Origin: Arthrobacter zhaoxinii
Lineage (GTDB): Bacteria; Actinomycetota; Actinomycetes; Actinomycetales; Micrococcaceae
Assembly (NCBI RefSeq): GCF_024385505.1
Contig: NZ_JANFLT010000008.1
Span: 1 to 64,000 of the forward strand
DNA length: 64,000 nt
Direction of reading: 5' to 3'
Below the pieces are notes generated by a model. The model was given only the letters and a program-made list of their open reading frames with translations, was not told the origin of the DNA and made no database searches. Of this stretch, positions 42,963 to 52,025 are shown in pieces; within the stretch, counting starts at the first letter, position 1; each line of letters begins with the position of its first letter. The position numbers were made by a program, and so were the translations under genes.

Positions 42963-44477
42963 ATGACACAGCCACCACCGGTCGCCCAGCGGCCGGCGAT
43001 TCCGGACGCCGCCAGTGCGGCGAACGCCTCCGGTCCCACCTTCCACCATGAGGAGGAGGGCTACCACAAGGGGCTCAAGCCCCGCCAGGTCCAGATGATC
43101 GCCATCGGCGGCGCCATCGGCACCGGGCTGTTTATGGGTGCCGGCGGCCGCCTCGCCACGGCAGGTCCGTCGCTGGTCATCAGCTACGCCGTCTGCGGCT
43201 TCTTTGCCTTCATGATTCTCCGGGCCCTCGGCGAACTGGTGATGCACCGGCCCTCCTCAGGATCCTTCGTCTCCTACGCCCGTGAATTCTTCGGCGAGAA
43301 GGCAGCCTTCGTCACCGGATGGCTGTACTGGCTGAACTGGGCGATGACGGCGATCGTGGACATCACCGCCGTCGCGCTGTACATGAACTTCTTCCGGAAG
43401 TACTGGCCGCCGATCGCCGATGTACCGCAGTGGACCTGGGCGCTGGCCGCCCTGATCCTGGTGCTGGGCCTGAACCTCATCAGCGTCAAGGTGTTCGGAG
43501 AACTCGAGTTCTGGTTCGCGCTGATCAAGGTGGTGGCCCTGGTTGCGTTCCTGATTGTCGGCATCTGCTTCGTCATCTTCGGCACCCCCGTGGACGGCCA
43601 GCAGGTCGGCTTCAGCCTCATCTCGGACAACGGCGGCTTGTTCCCCAACGGCCTGCTGCCCGCCGTCGTCGTTATGCAGGGCGTGGTGTTCGCCTACGCC
43701 TCGATCGAACTCATCGGCACCGCCGCCGGCGAGACCGAGCACCCGGAAAAGATCATGCCCAAGGCCATCAACACGGTGATCGTGCGCATCGCCGTGTTCT
43801 ACGTCGGCACGCTCGTCCTGCTCTCGCTGCTGCTGCCCTACAGCTCCTACCACGCCGGCGAAAGCCCGTTCGTCACGTTCTTCGGATCCATCGGGGTGGA
43901 CGGCGTGGACGCGATCATGAACCTGGTGGTCCTGACCGCCGCGCTGTCCTCGCTGAACGCGGGCCTGTATTCCACGGGCCGCACCATGCGCTCCATGTCG
44001 TTGGCGGGCTCGGCCCCGAAGTTCGCCGGGCGGATGAACAAAGCCGGTGTCCCCTACGGCGGCATCGCCCTGACCGCCGCCGTTGCCCTGCTCGGCGTCG
44101 TCCTCAACGCCGTCGTTCCCGCGCAGGCCTTCGAGATCGTCCTGAACGTCGCGTCGCTGGGCATCATCAGCACCTGGGGCATGATCGTCCTGTGCCAGAT
44201 GGAGCTGGCGCGGCGGGCTAAGCGCGGCGAACTTTCGCGCCCGTCCTTCCGGATGCCCGGCGCTCCCGTGACCGGCTGGATTACGCTCGCTTTCCTTCTC
44301 GCCGTGCTGATCCTCATGGCGTTCGACTCCCCCGTGGGCACCTGGACCATCGCGTCCCTGGTGGTCATCATCCCCGCACTGATGATCGGCTGGCGGCTCT
44401 GCCGCGACCGCGTCCTGGAACTCGCGGCAGCCCGCGGCGACGACGCCGGTGCGCATTCCCGAGTTCACCACGCCTGA
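42963..44477 (+). CDS. APC-family amino-acid permease (AnsP/GABA-permease-like)
   Basis: A 504-aa proton-coupled importer with 12 helices. The first helix motif [12 protein letters not shown] is typical of the amino-acid transporter (AAT) group. The downstream [12 protein letters not shown] and A-G-E-T-E-H-P-E-K blocks are also diagnostic. L-asparagine, GABA or aromatic amino acids are possible substrates. AAAGGA precedes the ATG. Confidence 0.9.
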   Translation: MTQPPPVAQRPAIPDAASAANASGPTFHHEEEGYHKGLKPRQVQMIAIGGAIGTGLFMGAGGRLATAGPSLVISYAVCGFFAFMILRALGELVMHRPSSGSFVSYAREFFGEKAAFVTGWLYWLNWAMTAIVDITAVALYMNFFRKYWPPIADVPQWTWALAALILVLGLNLISVKVFGELEFWFALIKVVALVAFLIVGICFVIFGTPVDGQQVGFSLISDNGGLFPNGLLPAVVVMQGVVFAYASIELIGTAAGETEHPEKIMPKAINTVIVRIAVFYVGTLVLLSLLLPYSSYHAGESPFVTFFGSIGVDGVDAIMNLVVLTAALSSLNAGLYSTGRTMRSMSLAGSAPKFAGRMNKAGVPYGGIALTAAVALLGVVLNAVVPAQAFEIVLNVASLGIISTWGMIVLCQMELARRAKRGELSRPSFRMPGAPVTGWITLAFLLAVLILMAFDSPVGTWTIASLVVIIPALMIGWRLCRDRVLELAAARGDDAGAHSRVHHA

Positions 44478-44486
44478 AACCAGACA

Positions 44487-44515
44487 TTGAACCGGTAGCC
44501 TGACGGCACTAGTGT
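44487..44515 (+). promoter_or_regulatory. Promoter of OpgB-like gene 2
   Basis: TTGAAC (44487-44492), 17 nt, TAGTGT (44510-44515), near-identical in the spacer to the promoter at 37032-37060. It lies 10 nt after the permease stop. Confidence 0.65.
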
Positions 44516-44598
44516 TCCCGCAGAGAACTATTCCCTGTCAAAAGAACGGTTTGGATATCAAGATGTTTGGCGAAACGCGGCCAACGCGGGGTGTTGCC

Positions 44599-46146
44599 GT
44601 GTCTGGCCCGGCTGTCCGCACGGCCCGAAAGGCCGGGGTGGTCCTGGGCCGGATTCTGTTATACGTCCTGATCTGGGCCAGTCTTGCCCTGCTCATCGCC
44701 GCCGCGGGTATCCAATTCTACTGGGGCGAAATCTCCGTGAGCCAGATGATGCTCAATCTCGTTTCCGTGGAAACGGAAGGCGGAGGTGGACCCGTTGTAT
44801 GGGCGGGCATCCTGGGCATCGGTGTTGCACCTGTAGTCATCACCGCCCTGATTGCCCTGTGGCAGTTCTTCCGACGCCGCAAGCGGCGGAAGAACTGCAG
44901 GCAGCCCCGCCGTCCGCAGTGGATCCCGCGCACCATCTCCGCCGTCTTGGTGGCCGCACTGGCCGTTGGCAGCGTTACGGCCTTTTCCACCACGGTTGGC
45001 GTGGGGGATTACATTAAGGCGGCCAACTCCGACTACGACCTCGCAGACTACTACGTGGAGCCCACCGTCACTGACGGCGAGGACAAGCGCAACCTGGTGG
45101 TCATCTATCTGGAGTCCGGTGAGGCAACGCTGGGGGACGACCAGCTTTTCGAAAAGGACGCGTTCGCCCCCCTCAAGGAAGCCACGCCGGCCTCGGACGG
45201 CTGGCAGAGCACGGATGGGCTCCAACAGTTTCAGGGCGGAGGCTGGACCATGGCCGGCGTCGTCTCCACGCAGTGCGGCGTACCGCTGAAGGGCACCGGA
45301 CCCGAGCCGAACGACGGTTCCGGTGAGGTAGGTGAAGGCGTCAGCACCTATCTGGGCGGGTCCACCTGCCTTGGCGATGTTCTGGCTGAGCACGGCTACA
45401 CCAGTGTCTTCCTGGGCGGCGCCAATTCCTCCTTCGCTGCGAAGGACGTCTTCCTGCGCAACCACGGCTACTCCGAGCAGAAGGGCCTCGCCGACTGGCG
45501 CTCCGCCGGTGAACCGGAGAAGAACTTCCGCAGCGACTGGGGCCTGAGCGACGAACGGCTGATGGCCCATGCCAAGGATCGGATCGACCAGCTGCACGCC
45601 GAGTCGGAGAAAACGGGCCAGCCGTTCAACCTCTCCCTGCTGACGCTGGACACCCACAAGCCGGCGCACGTCTTCGACTACTGCAATGTGGATACGCAGA
45701 ACACGGACATCTCGGTGTTTTCCTGCTCCATGGCCCAGGTGGCCGGTTTCGTGGACCATATGAAGGAAAAGGGATACCTCGATGACACTGCCGTGGTGAT
45801 CATGGGTGATCACCTCAAACAGCTGAGTGCCGGTGACTCTTTCCACGAGCAGCTGGACGGCCAGACCCCCCGCTCCATCTTCAATCGGATCTGGGTCCCC
45901 GGCAACGACAAGAACACCACTCTGCGCTCAGGCATCGACCAGCTGAACATGTACGCCACGATCCTGGAAGCAGCCGGCCTCACCCTGAAGGATCATGAGG
46001 CGGGGCTGGGCGTGTCCGCCTTCGCCGCGAAGGTTCCGGGAAGCTCGGCGCAGGCAATGGATCCAAATAGCTATAAGGAACTGTTGAACTCGCATTCCCC
46101 GAAGTTCTATACGAGAGCCTGGGCCGGTGAGAAAGCCGTCCAGTAG
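44599..46146 (+). CDS. OpgB/LtaS-like phosphoglycerol transferase, paralogue 2
   Basis: A 515-aa paralogue of 37139-38674 with the same three-helix anchor and sulfatase fold. The catalytic residues have the same numbers: Glu172, Thr217 and Asp404/His405. GTG 44599 aligns with the ATG of paralogue 1 and has GGGG 7 nt upstream; in-frame TTG 44551 and ATG 44563 are alternatives. Differences lie mainly in the loop near 230-250 and in the C-terminal tail. The gene pair probably modifies envelope polymers under the same control but with different acceptors. Confidence 0.82.
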   Translation: MSGPAVRTARKAGVVLGRILLYVLIWASLALLIAAAGIQFYWGEISVSQMMLNLVSVETEGGGGPVVWAGILGIGVAPVVITALIALWQFFRRRKRRKNCRQPRRPQWIPRTISAVLVAALAVGSVTAFSTTVGVGDYIKAANSDYDLADYYVEPTVTDGEDKRNLVVIYLESGEATLGDDQLFEKDAFAPLKEATPASDGWQSTDGLQQFQGGGWTMAGVVSTQCGVPLKGTGPEPNDGSGEVGEGVSTYLGGSTCLGDVLAEHGYTSVFLGGANSSFAAKDVFLRNHGYSEQKGLADWRSAGEPEKNFRSDWGLSDERLMAHAKDRIDQLHAESEKTGQPFNLSLLTLDTHKPAHVFDYCNVDTQNTDISVFSCSMAQVAGFVDHMKEKGYLDDTAVVIMGDHLKQLSAGDSFHEQLDGQTPRSIFNRIWVPGNDKNTTLRSGIDQLNMYATILEAAGLTLKDHEAGLGVSAFAAKVPGSSAQAMDPNSYKELLNSHSPKFYTRAWAGEKAVQ

Positions 46147-46277
46147 TCCCCCTTCCCGGCGGGCCGGTCCATTCCGCCGTTCAATCAGGTAATCTCGCTG
46201 CATCCTCAATCACCGCCCCAGTTTCGCGCTGCAAGCCGATTTCTCCGGATGAGCGCCATCTCTGCGGAAGGATCAAC

Positions 46278-47930
46278 ATGACGGATGTCAGTGAGCACGC
46301 CGCCAAGCGGCTTTCCGACTCGCAATGGGAAAGACTCCTCGGGATGGCCGCGCCAACCGACGTCACCGCCGGCGACTATGTCTTTCGTGCAGGGGATCTG
46401 AACTATCCAATGATCCTCGTGGAATCAGGATCCATTGAAATGGTTCGTGACCCGTTGTGGTGGGATGAAGAAACGGTTCTCAGCACTTTGGGGCCGCGCT
46501 CGTTCGGCGGGGAACTCGGGCTGCTCAACGGCCAGGGCGCACTCCTGTCGGCGCGGGTGAAAGAGTCCGGACGCATCCGGCGGCTGGCCCGCGAGGATCT
46601 GCGGTTGGTTATGAACCAGGACGACGACCTTGGCGGAATTGTTCTCCATACTCTGTGGGAACGCCGCGAAGCGCTTCGCCGGGGTCCTGCCGCCATGACG
46701 CTGAAGTTAATCGGGACGGAAGCGTCGAGTGAATTGCTGGCTCTTCGACGCTTCGCTGAACGTCTGGATCTCATTCATACCGTCTTCGCCGTCCCGTCGG
46801 ACGGGATGGGTGCCCTCGACGGCCACGGCATCGCACCCGATGACCTGCCGGCAGCGCTGATCCAGGGCAAGCTGATCAGGCGTGCGACGCCGGGGACTAT
46901 CGCTGAGCGCCTCGGGCTGAGTTACCAGCCCCATCAGGAGGGCGCGACGGACCTGCTCGTCGTTGGCGGCGGACCGGCCGGGCTCGCGGCGGCCATCTAC
47001 GCAGCCTCCGAAGGGCTGAGCACAGTGGTGCTCGACGCCGTCGCGCCGGGAGGCCAGGCGGCGTCGACCTCCCGAATCGAAAACTTCCTTGGTTTTCCCT
47101 TTGGAGTTGCCGGCGGAGATCTCATCCGGCAAGCGACGCTCCAGGCGATCAAGTTCGGGGTAAGGATCTGGGCGCCCTGCGATGCGGTCTCTCTCGAGAC
47201 GATGAATGATGGCCTAACGCTCACGCTGGGTGACGGCGCTACCCTCCATACCCGCACCGCCCTGATTACGTCGGGGGCCGCATACCGCAGTCTCGGAGTT
47301 CAGGGGTGGGAGGACTTCGAGGGACGCGGAATCTACTACGCCGCTACCAGCCTCGAGGTGCGCCAAGTCGCAGGGCACCCCGTGGTTGTTGTTGGCGGGG
47401 CAAACTCCGCCGGCCAGGCCGCGCTCTATCTCGCATCCCATGGATGCCCGGTCCATCTGGTGGTGCGCGGAAGGGACGTTGGGGCGAGGATGTCCTCCTA
47501 CCTCGTGGAACGTCTACGGGAGGATTCCCGGATCTCCATTCATACCGAGTCGAACATCATCGGCTTGGACGGAGACTCCGCCCTGGATTCAGTCCGCATC
47601 GACACCGCCGGCGCGGTGGATGCACGCGGGCTGTTCTGCTTCATCGGAGCCGACCCTGCCAGCGCCTGGCTGCCCGCCCTGGACAGAGACACTGCGGGCT
47701 TCATCCGCACAGGAACCGACATCGCCATTCAGTCCCTGGATCAGTGGCAGCCGCTGGGCCGCGAACCCATGCCCTTTGAAACCTCCACCCCGCGCGTCTT
47801 TGCAGCAGGCGACGTGCGGCACGGCTCGATGAAGCGCATCGCGGCTGCGGTCGGGGAAGGGTCCAGCGCCGTCGCGTCCGTGCACCGGGCCCTTAGCGAC
47901 CCCGCCAGTCCCCTCGCCCGCCCGCTATAG
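46278..47930 (+). CDS. Cyclic-nucleotide-binding/TrxR-like flavoprotein fusion
   Basis: A 550-aa fusion. Residues 1-130 are a cNMP-binding (CRP-type) beta barrel with G-E-L-G-L-L. Residues about 135-220 are a thioredoxin/glutaredoxin-like linker domain without Cys pairs. From 229 comes a thioredoxin-reductase-like core: G-G-G-P-A-G at 230-235, NADPH motif G-G-A-N-S-A-G near 374, and the final G-D-V-R-H-G. The CxxC redox pair of thioredoxin reductase is missing; the site reads Y-Y-A-A-T near 352-356. It therefore cannot reduce thioredoxin and may be a ferredoxin/NADP-type reductase or a signal-gated diaphorase. Confidence 0.85.
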   Translation: MTDVSEHAAKRLSDSQWERLLGMAAPTDVTAGDYVFRAGDLNYPMILVESGSIEMVRDPLWWDEETVLSTLGPRSFGGELGLLNGQGALLSARVKESGRIRRLAREDLRLVMNQDDDLGGIVLHTLWERREALRRGPAAMTLKLIGTEASSELLALRRFAERLDLIHTVFAVPSDGMGALDGHGIAPDDLPAALIQGKLIRRATPGTIAERLGLSYQPHQEGATDLLVVGGGPAGLAAAIYAASEGLSTVVLDAVAPGGQAASTSRIENFLGFPFGVAGGDLIRQATLQAIKFGVRIWAPCDAVSLETMNDGLTLTLGDGATLHTRTALITSGAAYRSLGVQGWEDFEGRGIYYAATSLEVRQVAGHPVVVVGGANSAGQAALYLASHGCPVHLVVRGRDVGARMSSYLVERLREDSRISIHTESNIIGLDGDSALDSVRIDTAGAVDARGLFCFIGADPASAWLPALDRDTAGFIRTGTDIAIQSLDQWQPLGREPMPFETSTPRVFAAGDVRHGSMKRIAAAVGEGSSAVASVHRALSDPASPLARPL

Positions 47931-48782
47931 CCGGACCGACCCCTCGATACAGCTCGTAACGTGTCCGCCCACCCAGATTTTCCCGTCGCGGAGACTGATG
48001 TGCACACGGCCCTGGCGTCCCAGGACAGTTCCCTGTGACGCCGTGTAGGGCGCGGCAGCCAGCCCTGCGTCGGTCAGCCAGCGTGCCAGGGCCGCGTTTA
48101 AACTGCCGGTCACGGGGTCTTCCCAGACGGGGTCTCCTCCGACGAAGGCCCGCACCTCGAACCGGGATTCCTCCGTGGACTCGTGCGGTCCGACAACACC
48201 GATTTCCAGATCACCCGCCTTCCCGGGGTCGGGCTGCAGGCTCAGGACTTCCCGCGCCGAGGAAAGCCGGACGCCGATCCACTGCGGACCGTTAACCAGC
48301 CACGACGCCTCGAGGATGTCCTCCCGCGGGATCCCCAGGATGTCCGCTATCCGACTTGTAAGAGGCTCGTCGGCGGGTTCGTAGCGGATGAGCGGCGGCG
48401 CCTCGAAGGCCAGCTGCCCCTCCTCCACCCGGACCGGAATCAGCCCTGCCGCGCATTCCTGGACGAGAGTCCCGCCGGGCCGGATCACTCCCCCGGCGTC
48501 CAGCCAGGCCTTGGCCGAGCCAAGCGTCGGATGTCCGGCGAAAGGCAGTTCTTCCTTCGCAGTGAAGATCCTTACCCGGTAGTCAGCCGCCGGACTGTTT
48601 GGCGGCAGGAGGAACGTTGTCTCCGAGAGGTTGGTCCAGGCGGCGAACCGCTGCATCTCATCGGCACTCAGCCCGTCGGCATCATGAACCACCGCCAACG
48701 CGTTGCCCCGATACGGCTCCCGGGAGAAGACATCCACTTCGCTGTATCGACGGACTTTCCTGCTGGACGATTGCGGTGACAT
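47925..48782 (-). CDS. PhzF-family isomerase-fold protein
   Basis: A 285-aa protein of the PhzF/diaminopimelate-epimerase-fold family. The N-terminal half has N-A-L-A-V-V and the conserved Glu in N-L-S-E-T-T-F. F-A-G-H-P-T-L-G is the family signature, and D-P-V-T-G-S is repeated in the second half. Real substrates of such stand-alone proteins are mostly unknown. The ATG overlaps the EAL-gene stop (TGATG), so the two are translationally coupled. Its 3' end overlaps the convergent flavoprotein gene by 6 bp. Confidence 0.86.
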   Translation of the reverse strand: MSPQSSSRKVRRYSEVDVFSREPYRGNALAVVHDADGLSADEMQRFAAWTNLSETTFLLPPNSPAADYRVRIFTAKEELPFAGHPTLGSAKAWLDAGGVIRPGGTLVQECAAGLIPVRVEEGQLAFEAPPLIRYEPADEPLTSRIADILGIPREDILEASWLVNGPQWIGVRLSSAREVLSLQPDPGKAGDLEIGVVGPHESTEESRFEVRAFVGGDPVWEDPVTGSLNAALARWLTDAGLAAAPYTASQGTVLGRQGRVHISLRDGKIWVGGHVTSCIEGSVRL

Positions 48783-49531
48783 CACGAACAGGCCCCGGAC
48801 CGCACCGGCGGAAGTTCCTCGAAGGCGGGTTTTGCGAACCAATATCCCTGGAACAGGCGGATGCCGGCTGCCTTGAGAACCAGGAACTCCGCCTCGGTCT
48901 CGATACCTTCCGCGAGCAACGTGATGCCGAGTTCCTTGGCGATGCCGACGATTCCCGCCACGACGGCCCGGCGGGCCGGGCTGGTGTCGATTCCCCGGAT
49001 AAGCAACATGTCGATTTTGATCAGGTCGGGCTGGAAATCGACCAGCAGGCCCAGCCCCGCGTGCCCGGCACCAAAATCGTCGACGGCGGTGGTGAAGCCA
49101 TGCCTGCGGTATTCGGTGATGATGTCCGTGAGGTGAGCGGTGTCGGGCACCTCCTCATTTTCAGTGAACTCGAACATGATGGACGACGTCGGAAAGCCGT
49201 ATCGTCTGGCTGCGTGCAGCGTCGCACGGAGACAGGCAGCCGGTTCGTAGACCGCCTTCGGCATGAAGTTGATGGACAGCATCAGATCCTCGCCGGCGGG
49301 GAACAGGCGCGATGCCAGCTCGACTGCCTTGACGCGGCAATCCTGGTCGAAGCGGTACTTCTGCTCCGGCGAGACCTTTGAAAGGACCTCGAAGGCACTC
49401 TCCCCCGACAATCCCCGAACCAGCGCCTCGTAGCCCCACACGCGGCCGGCGTCGGCGTCGTAGATCGGCTGGAAGGCCATGCTGAAATCGAAGTCGAGTT
49501 GTGATGCTGTCGTGCAGCCCTCGCATGCCAT
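48782..49531 (-). CDS. Stand-alone EAL-domain c-di-GMP phosphodiesterase
   Basis: A 249-aa protein consisting of one EAL domain (about 15-245). Catalytic and metal residues are intact: E-A-L-V-R, N in I-N-F-M-P, E in F-E-F-T-E, D-D-F-G-A-G, K in L-I-K-I-D, E-G-I-E and the terminal Q-G-Y. It should linearise c-di-GMP. The N-terminus has Cys3 and Cys6 (C-E-G-C), a possible redox or metal switch. A GGGGG-rich ribosome site precedes the ATG. It is followed by a coupled PhzF gene, an unusual partner. Confidence 0.88.
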   Translation of the reverse strand: MACEGCTTASQLDFDFSMAFQPIYDADAGRVWGYEALVRGLSGESAFEVLSKVSPEQKYRFDQDCRVKAVELASRLFPAGEDLMLSINFMPKAVYEPAACLRATLHAARRYGFPTSSIMFEFTENEEVPDTAHLTDIITEYRRHGFTTAVDDFGAGHAGLGLLVDFQPDLIKIDMLLIRGIDTSPARRAVVAGIVGIAKELGITLLAEGIETEAEFLVLKAAGIRLFQGYWFAKPAFEELPPVRSGACS

Positions 49532-49740
49532 GCGGCGTCCCCCTCATTGAATAAGTCCACCGAGTGTACGGCCCTTTCGGCGAACGCTGTGACCCGCTTG
49601 CATGGCGCGCCTCCGGCACCCTCTCGAACCGGCCGACGCCGCTGCGGCCACACCGCGCAACGAACCGGATGTAGTTGTAATCTGGAATTATGGGCCTGCC
49701 GTTTGGTGGGCACCGGTGAAGATTCCACGAGAGGATAACG

Positions 49741-50529
49741 ATGTCTCGCCTTACTCTGGGGAACATCTTCAAAGTCTCCGTCGCCCTCTTCTTCTTTCCT
49801 TTTGTGCCTCTCCTGGTCCTGATGATCGGAGTGCGCAGAAAAAACGGGAAGGTGATCCTTGAGGGCGCGGGTTACGTCGCGCTCGTGCTGGCTGCAGCCG
49901 CCGTCGCCGGGTACAGCAGCGGGCTGGCCGTTCTCTCGTTCTTTGTGATGCTCGGGGTCGTGGCCGTGTCAGCCATGCGTTCCTACATGCTTCGGGACCT
50001 TTGGCTGCACCCGAGAGGTAGGGGTCCGCAGATGATGACCCAGTCCCCAACACAGGTCCGGCAGGCCGGCGACCCGGCGTCGACAGGGGCAACCACGGAG
50101 GACCTGCCCTCCGCTTTGGCATGGTCAGCCGCCCTCGCCAGGAAGAACAAGAACCGGCTTCCCTCGGAGGCGTATGTCAGCATCCTGGAAACCTGCCAGA
50201 CGCTGGACGCGGTGATCGACGCGGAAACGCGGCAGCCGCTTGGGGATCCGCAGTTTGAGTACGAGCTGGCAGCCACCGTGCGTGAATACCTGCCCAGCGT
50301 GCTGCGGAGCTACGTGGCCATTCCGCCCAAGATGCTGGAGACCAAACAGGCGAGCGGAAGGACCCCCAACGAGGAACTGGTCGAGCAGCTGCAGCTCCTT
50401 GCCGGACAGGCCGAGACGCTGTATGCCAGCCGCCACCGCCGCACCTCCGCGGAGCTGACCAACACGGGCAACTTCCTTCGGGAGCGGTTCGGGCACCGCC
50501 AGGGCGGCTTCGACTTCGGGATTAAGTAG
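49741..50529 (+). CDS. Membrane protein of unknown function
   Basis: A 262-aa protein with two or three hydrophobic segments (about 9-28, 40-58, 62-80), then a soluble, helix-rich C-terminal region from about 95 to 262 that looks cytoplasmic. I do not recognise the family. A GAGAGGATAACG ribosome site precedes the ATG. It is monocistronic between the divergent EAL gene and the FMO gene. Confidence 0.7.
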   Translation: MSRLTLGNIFKVSVALFFFPFVPLLVLMIGVRRKNGKVILEGAGYVALVLAAAAVAGYSSGLAVLSFFVMLGVVAVSAMRSYMLRDLWLHPRGRGPQMMTQSPTQVRQAGDPASTGATTEDLPSALAWSAALARKNKNRLPSEAYVSILETCQTLDAVIDAETRQPLGDPQFEYELAATVREYLPSVLRSYVAIPPKMLETKQASGRTPNEELVEQLQLLAGQAETLYASRHRRTSAELTNTGNFLRERFGHRQGGFDFGIK

Positions 50530-50589
50530 CCAGACGCGATGCAGCTGCCGGGGTGTTGATGACGCCGGGCGCGACCGGGTGAGCCTACA

Positions 50590-50603
50590 GTGACGTACGT
50601 CAC
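50590..50603. promoter_or_regulatory. 14-bp palindrome upstream of the FMO gene
   Basis: GTGACGTACGTCAC is perfectly palindromic and lies 36 nt before the FMO start, in the likely promoter region. It is the best candidate operator for the FMO-SDR pair. Confidence 0.55.
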
Positions 50604-50638
50604 GTAGTCCCGAACATAGCCACCTGCTTGGAGCCCTA

Positions 50639-52024
50639 ATGACGACAGTCCACAGCACACCGCCCACTGACGAACTCGGCAGCAGCGAGCGCGAGCGCGT
50701 ATGCGTCATCGGCGCAGGCTGCTCCGGAATCGCGGCGGCCAAAGTTCTCCATGAACGGGGACTTGCCTTCGACTGCTTTGAACTCTCGGACCGGGTCGGC
50801 GGCAACTGGGTATGGGGCAACAGCAACGGGGTGTCCGCGGCCTACAAGTCTCTGCACATCAACACCTCGCGCAGCCGGATGGAATTCAGCGACTTTCCCA
50901 TGCCCGCGAACCTGCCCAATTTCGCACGCCATGACCATGTCGCGGCGTACTTCGACGCCTACGTCGACCACTTCGGGTTCCGGGACAGGATCACCTTCAA
51001 CACCGACGTGGAGCATGTGCGCCCCCTACCCGGCGGCGGCTTCGAGGTTCGGCTGAGCACCGCGGAGACCCGGCGCTACGGCTCGGTCATCGTGGCCAAC
51101 GGCCACCACTGGGATCCCCGCATGCCGGAGCCGGCCTTCCCCGGCACCGAAAGCTTCACCGGCGAACAGATGCACTCCCACGACTACAAGGACGAGCAAC
51201 AGCTCACCGGCAAGCGGATCGTGGTGCTCGGCATGGGCAACTCGGCCATGGACATCTGCACAGATGCCAGCTACCACGCGGCCGAGACCTACCTCTCCCA
51301 TCGGCGGGGCGTGCACATCATTCCCAAGTACGTCTTCGGCAAGCCCTTCGACGAAATCGGAGCGCACGAGAAGATCCCGTCCCGGGTCCGCTGGGGCGTA
51401 GCCCGCGTGATCATGCGCGCCGCCACTGGCCCGATGTCGCGTTACGGCCTCCAGGAACCCGACCACAAGTTCGCTCAGGCCCATCCGACCGTCTCCGGCC
51501 GGATACTCGACCGGCTGGCCCACGGTGACGTGGTCCCGAAGCCCAACATCCAGCGTTTCGACGGCGACAGCGTCGTCTTCACCGACGGCACCCGCGTCGC
51601 GGCCGACCTGGTGATTTACTGCACCGGCTACAAGATCTCGTTCCCGTTCTTTGACGCTGACTTCCTCGACCCCTCCGGAGATAACGAGATCCGGCTCTAC
51701 CATCGGATGTTCCACCCGACGGTGCCAGGGCTGTACTTCGTCGGACTGGTCCAGCCGCTCGGCGCGGTTATGCCGATCGCCGAGCGGCAGTCCGAGCTCG
51801 CCGCCGATCATCTCCAGGGCCTCTATGCCCTGCCCGAGCGGGCCCCGATGGACGCCGAGATCGACCGCCACCGCAAGGCGATCACCAAAAGGTACGTCGC
51901 CAGCAAGCGGCACACCATCCAGGTGGATTTCGTCGATTACATGCGTGCCCTGCGCCGCGAGCACGATGCCGGAGTGCGGCGCAGAACCGCTGCGCAGGCC
52001 GCAACCGACCGTGTGGGGGCCTGA
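50639..52024 (+). CDS. Flavin-containing monooxygenase
   Basis: A 461-aa FAD/NADPH monooxygenase. The FAD motif G-A-G-C-S-G is near residue 25, the FMO fingerprint F-T-G-E-Q-M-H-S-H-D-Y (F-x-G-x3-H-x3-Y) near 177-187, and the NADPH motif G-M-G-N-S-A near 199. It oxygenates soft nucleophiles or performs Baeyer-Villiger reactions. The SDR gene follows after 1 nt, as in the mycobacterial mymA operon, which pairs an FMO with an SDR. GGAG lies 6 nt before the ATG. Confidence 0.88.
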   Translation: MTTVHSTPPTDELGSSERERVCVIGAGCSGIAAAKVLHERGLAFDCFELSDRVGGNWVWGNSNGVSAAYKSLHINTSRSRMEFSDFPMPANLPNFARHDHVAAYFDAYVDHFGFRDRITFNTDVEHVRPLPGGGFEVRLSTAETRRYGSVIVANGHHWDPRMPEPAFPGTESFTGEQMHSHDYKDEQQLTGKRIVVLGMGNSAMDICTDASYHAAETYLSHRRGVHIIPKYVFGKPFDEIGAHEKIPSRVRWGVARVIMRAATGPMSRYGLQEPDHKFAQAHPTVSGRILDRLAHGDVVPKPNIQRFDGDSVVFTDGTRVAADLVIYCTGYKISFPFFDADFLDPSGDNEIRLYHRMFHPTVPGLYFVGLVQPLGAVMPIAERQSELAADHLQGLYALPERAPMDAEIDRHRKAITKRYVASKRHTIQVDFVDYMRALRREHDAGVRRRTAAQAATDRVGA

Positions 52025-52025
52025 C

